NCBI RefSeq assembly: GCF_023630205.1
Contig: NZ_JALPRR010000002.1
Span: 488,899 to 552,898 of the forward strand
Direction: 5' to 3'
Source: Pontibacter ruber
Lineage (GTDB): Bacteria; Bacteroidota; Bacteroidia; Cytophagales; Hymenobacteraceae
Length of the DNA stretch: 64,000 bases
The position numbers and the translations under genes are program-made. Every line of letters starts with the position of its first letter. The stretch's first letter is position 1. Below are positions 63,495 to 64,000 of this stretch, in pieces. The notes below the pieces were generated by a model. It saw only the letters and a list, made by a program, of their open reading frames with translations. It did no database searches and was not told where the DNA came from.

Positions 63495-64000
63495 TTGTAC
63501 CTCGATATAACTATAAAAGCCCGTTGCTACAACCCCGCCAAAGTTGAAAGTATACTTCTGGAACATGGGGCTCAGTATGTGGGGCTGGATGTGCAGACGG
63601 ATACCTACTACGAAGCAGATTATGGTAAACTGAAGCACCGCCAGGGAAATATTGAGAATGTGCTTATACATTATAACAGGAAATCAGGCGGGGGAACAAA
63701 ACAAACCGAAGTACTTCTTTATCTTAAGCACCCAGGAGCTGAAACGATTAACCAGATCTGCGGCAGCCAGAAAGTTCTGGCGCAGGTAAAGAAGCTCCGA
63801 AAGATTTTCTTTATCGGGAATGTGAAGTTCCACATTGATTACCTGGAGGAACTTGGCCACTTTGTTGAAATAGAAGCAATTGATCTTGATGGCTCGCTAG
63901 GCTTGGATATGCTGAATCAGCAATGCCATTATTACAAAGAACTTCTCCAGATTGAAGAGGACGATTTAGTTACAAGTGCCTATACTGATTTAATACAGCA
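63495..64000 (+). CDS. CYTH-domain protein (class IV adenylate cyclase/triphosphatase-like), partial
   Basis: The frame runs off the right edge; 168 codons are visible. The opening reads LYLDITIKARCYNPAKVE, matching the N-terminus of CyaB/thiamine-triphosphatase-like CYTH proteins. Conserved blocks follow: DVQTDTYYEADYGKLKHRQG, ENVLIHYNR, VKKLRKIFFIGNVKFHIDYL and HFVEIEAIDL. The usual ExExK metal motif is DITIK here. No ATG is in frame after the TAG at 63453-63455, so TTG 63495 is the likely start. It would act on triphosphate substrates in the cytoplasm. Confidence 0.75.
   Translation, partial: MYLDITIKARCYNPAKVESILLEHGAQYVGLDVQTDTYYEADYGKLKHRQGNIENVLIHYNRKSGGGTKQTEVLLYLKHPGAETINQICGSQKVLAQVKKLRKIFFIGNVKFHIDYLEELGHFVEIEAIDLDGSLGLDMLNQQCHYYKELLQIEEDDLVTSAYTDLIQ

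Noticed and set aside
63444..63671. 75-codon minus-strand frame at the right end
   Set aside because: It is antisense to the start of a CYTH-domain gene whose conserved blocks are clear on the plus strand.

Overview
The window reads as chromosomal DNA of a Cytophagales bacterium (Bacteroidota), most likely a Hymenobacteraceae/Pontibacter-type organism. The evidence is a large secreted protein with a type IX secretion (gliding motility-associated) C-terminal domain, LytTR/LytS signalling, many lipoproteins of Bacteroidota families (DUF4142, DUF4920, DUF2147), start sites mostly without a Shine-Dalgarno sequence, and -7 boxes of the TAnnTTTG type. I found no rRNA, tRNA, CRISPR array, integrase, transposase or prophage. 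The genus assignment is an inference.

Layout. 1-6.1 kb: NtrC-type regulator, transglutaminase-like membrane protein, PDZ-hydrolase, an unknown lipoprotein and an FRG-domain protein. 6.5-10.5 kb: radical SAM protein, a structured intergenic repeat, the umuDC translesion polymerase operon with a candidate SOS operator, and a divergent P-loop kinase. 10.7-18.7 kb: DUF4142 lipoprotein, aminotransferase, a three-gene HlyD/permease/ATPase export operon, a quinone-oxidoreductase-like enzyme and a YqhD-type alcohol dehydrogenase. 19-25 kb: STAS protein, second DUF4142 lipoprotein, TetR regulator with a palindromic operator, and a Fe-S membrane protein/FAD oxidoreductase pair. 25.2-28.3 kb: a Thr/Gly/Ser-repeat lipoprotein and a block of four extremely hydrophilic, apparently disordered proteins. 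28.5-37.2 kb: SRPBCC, YetF-like, dapA, DUF6624, LytTR/LytS pair, ligA and a DUF4920 lipoprotein. 37.3-47 kb: patatin-barrel protein, COX3-like protein, T9SS cargo protein, Gre-like protein, DUF2147, an orphan structured transcript with a 22-codon reading frame, and an NlpC/P60 enzyme. 47.3-53.4 kb: three related STAS-like proteins interleaved with an M61 peptidase, a SIMPL protein and glutamate dehydrogenase. 53.5-64 kb: FKBP isomerase, two tiny membrane proteins sharing an acidic tail, a membrane-anchored glutamate-synthase-like flavoprotein with an Rnk-like protein, a fused IcmF acyl-CoA mutase, DUF1003, lepA, and the start of a CYTH-domain gene that runs off the right edge.

The most striking signal is not a gene. 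The heptamer AAGTATA (or its complement TATACTT) occurs about 120 times by hand count, against about 8 expected for any 7-mer counted in both orientations at equal base frequencies. It lies between genes and inside genes, and often caps the stems of transcription terminators as an inverted pair. This resembles the layout of DNA-uptake sequences in Haemophilus and Neisseria. Other signals worth a look are the disordered-protein block, a 12-base Shine-Dalgarno match in front of a 22-codon frame (unusual for this phylum), tandem hairpins with compensatory changes upstream of the lytTR gene, and the mini-family of small membrane proteins.

Most genes are single or in two- to three-gene operons. 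Those that clearly work together are umuD/umuC, adaptor/permease/ATPase, LytS-type kinase/LytTR regulator, Fe-S protein/FAD oxidoreductase, and the YceI-like/patatin pair, which share a 4-base stop-start overlap.
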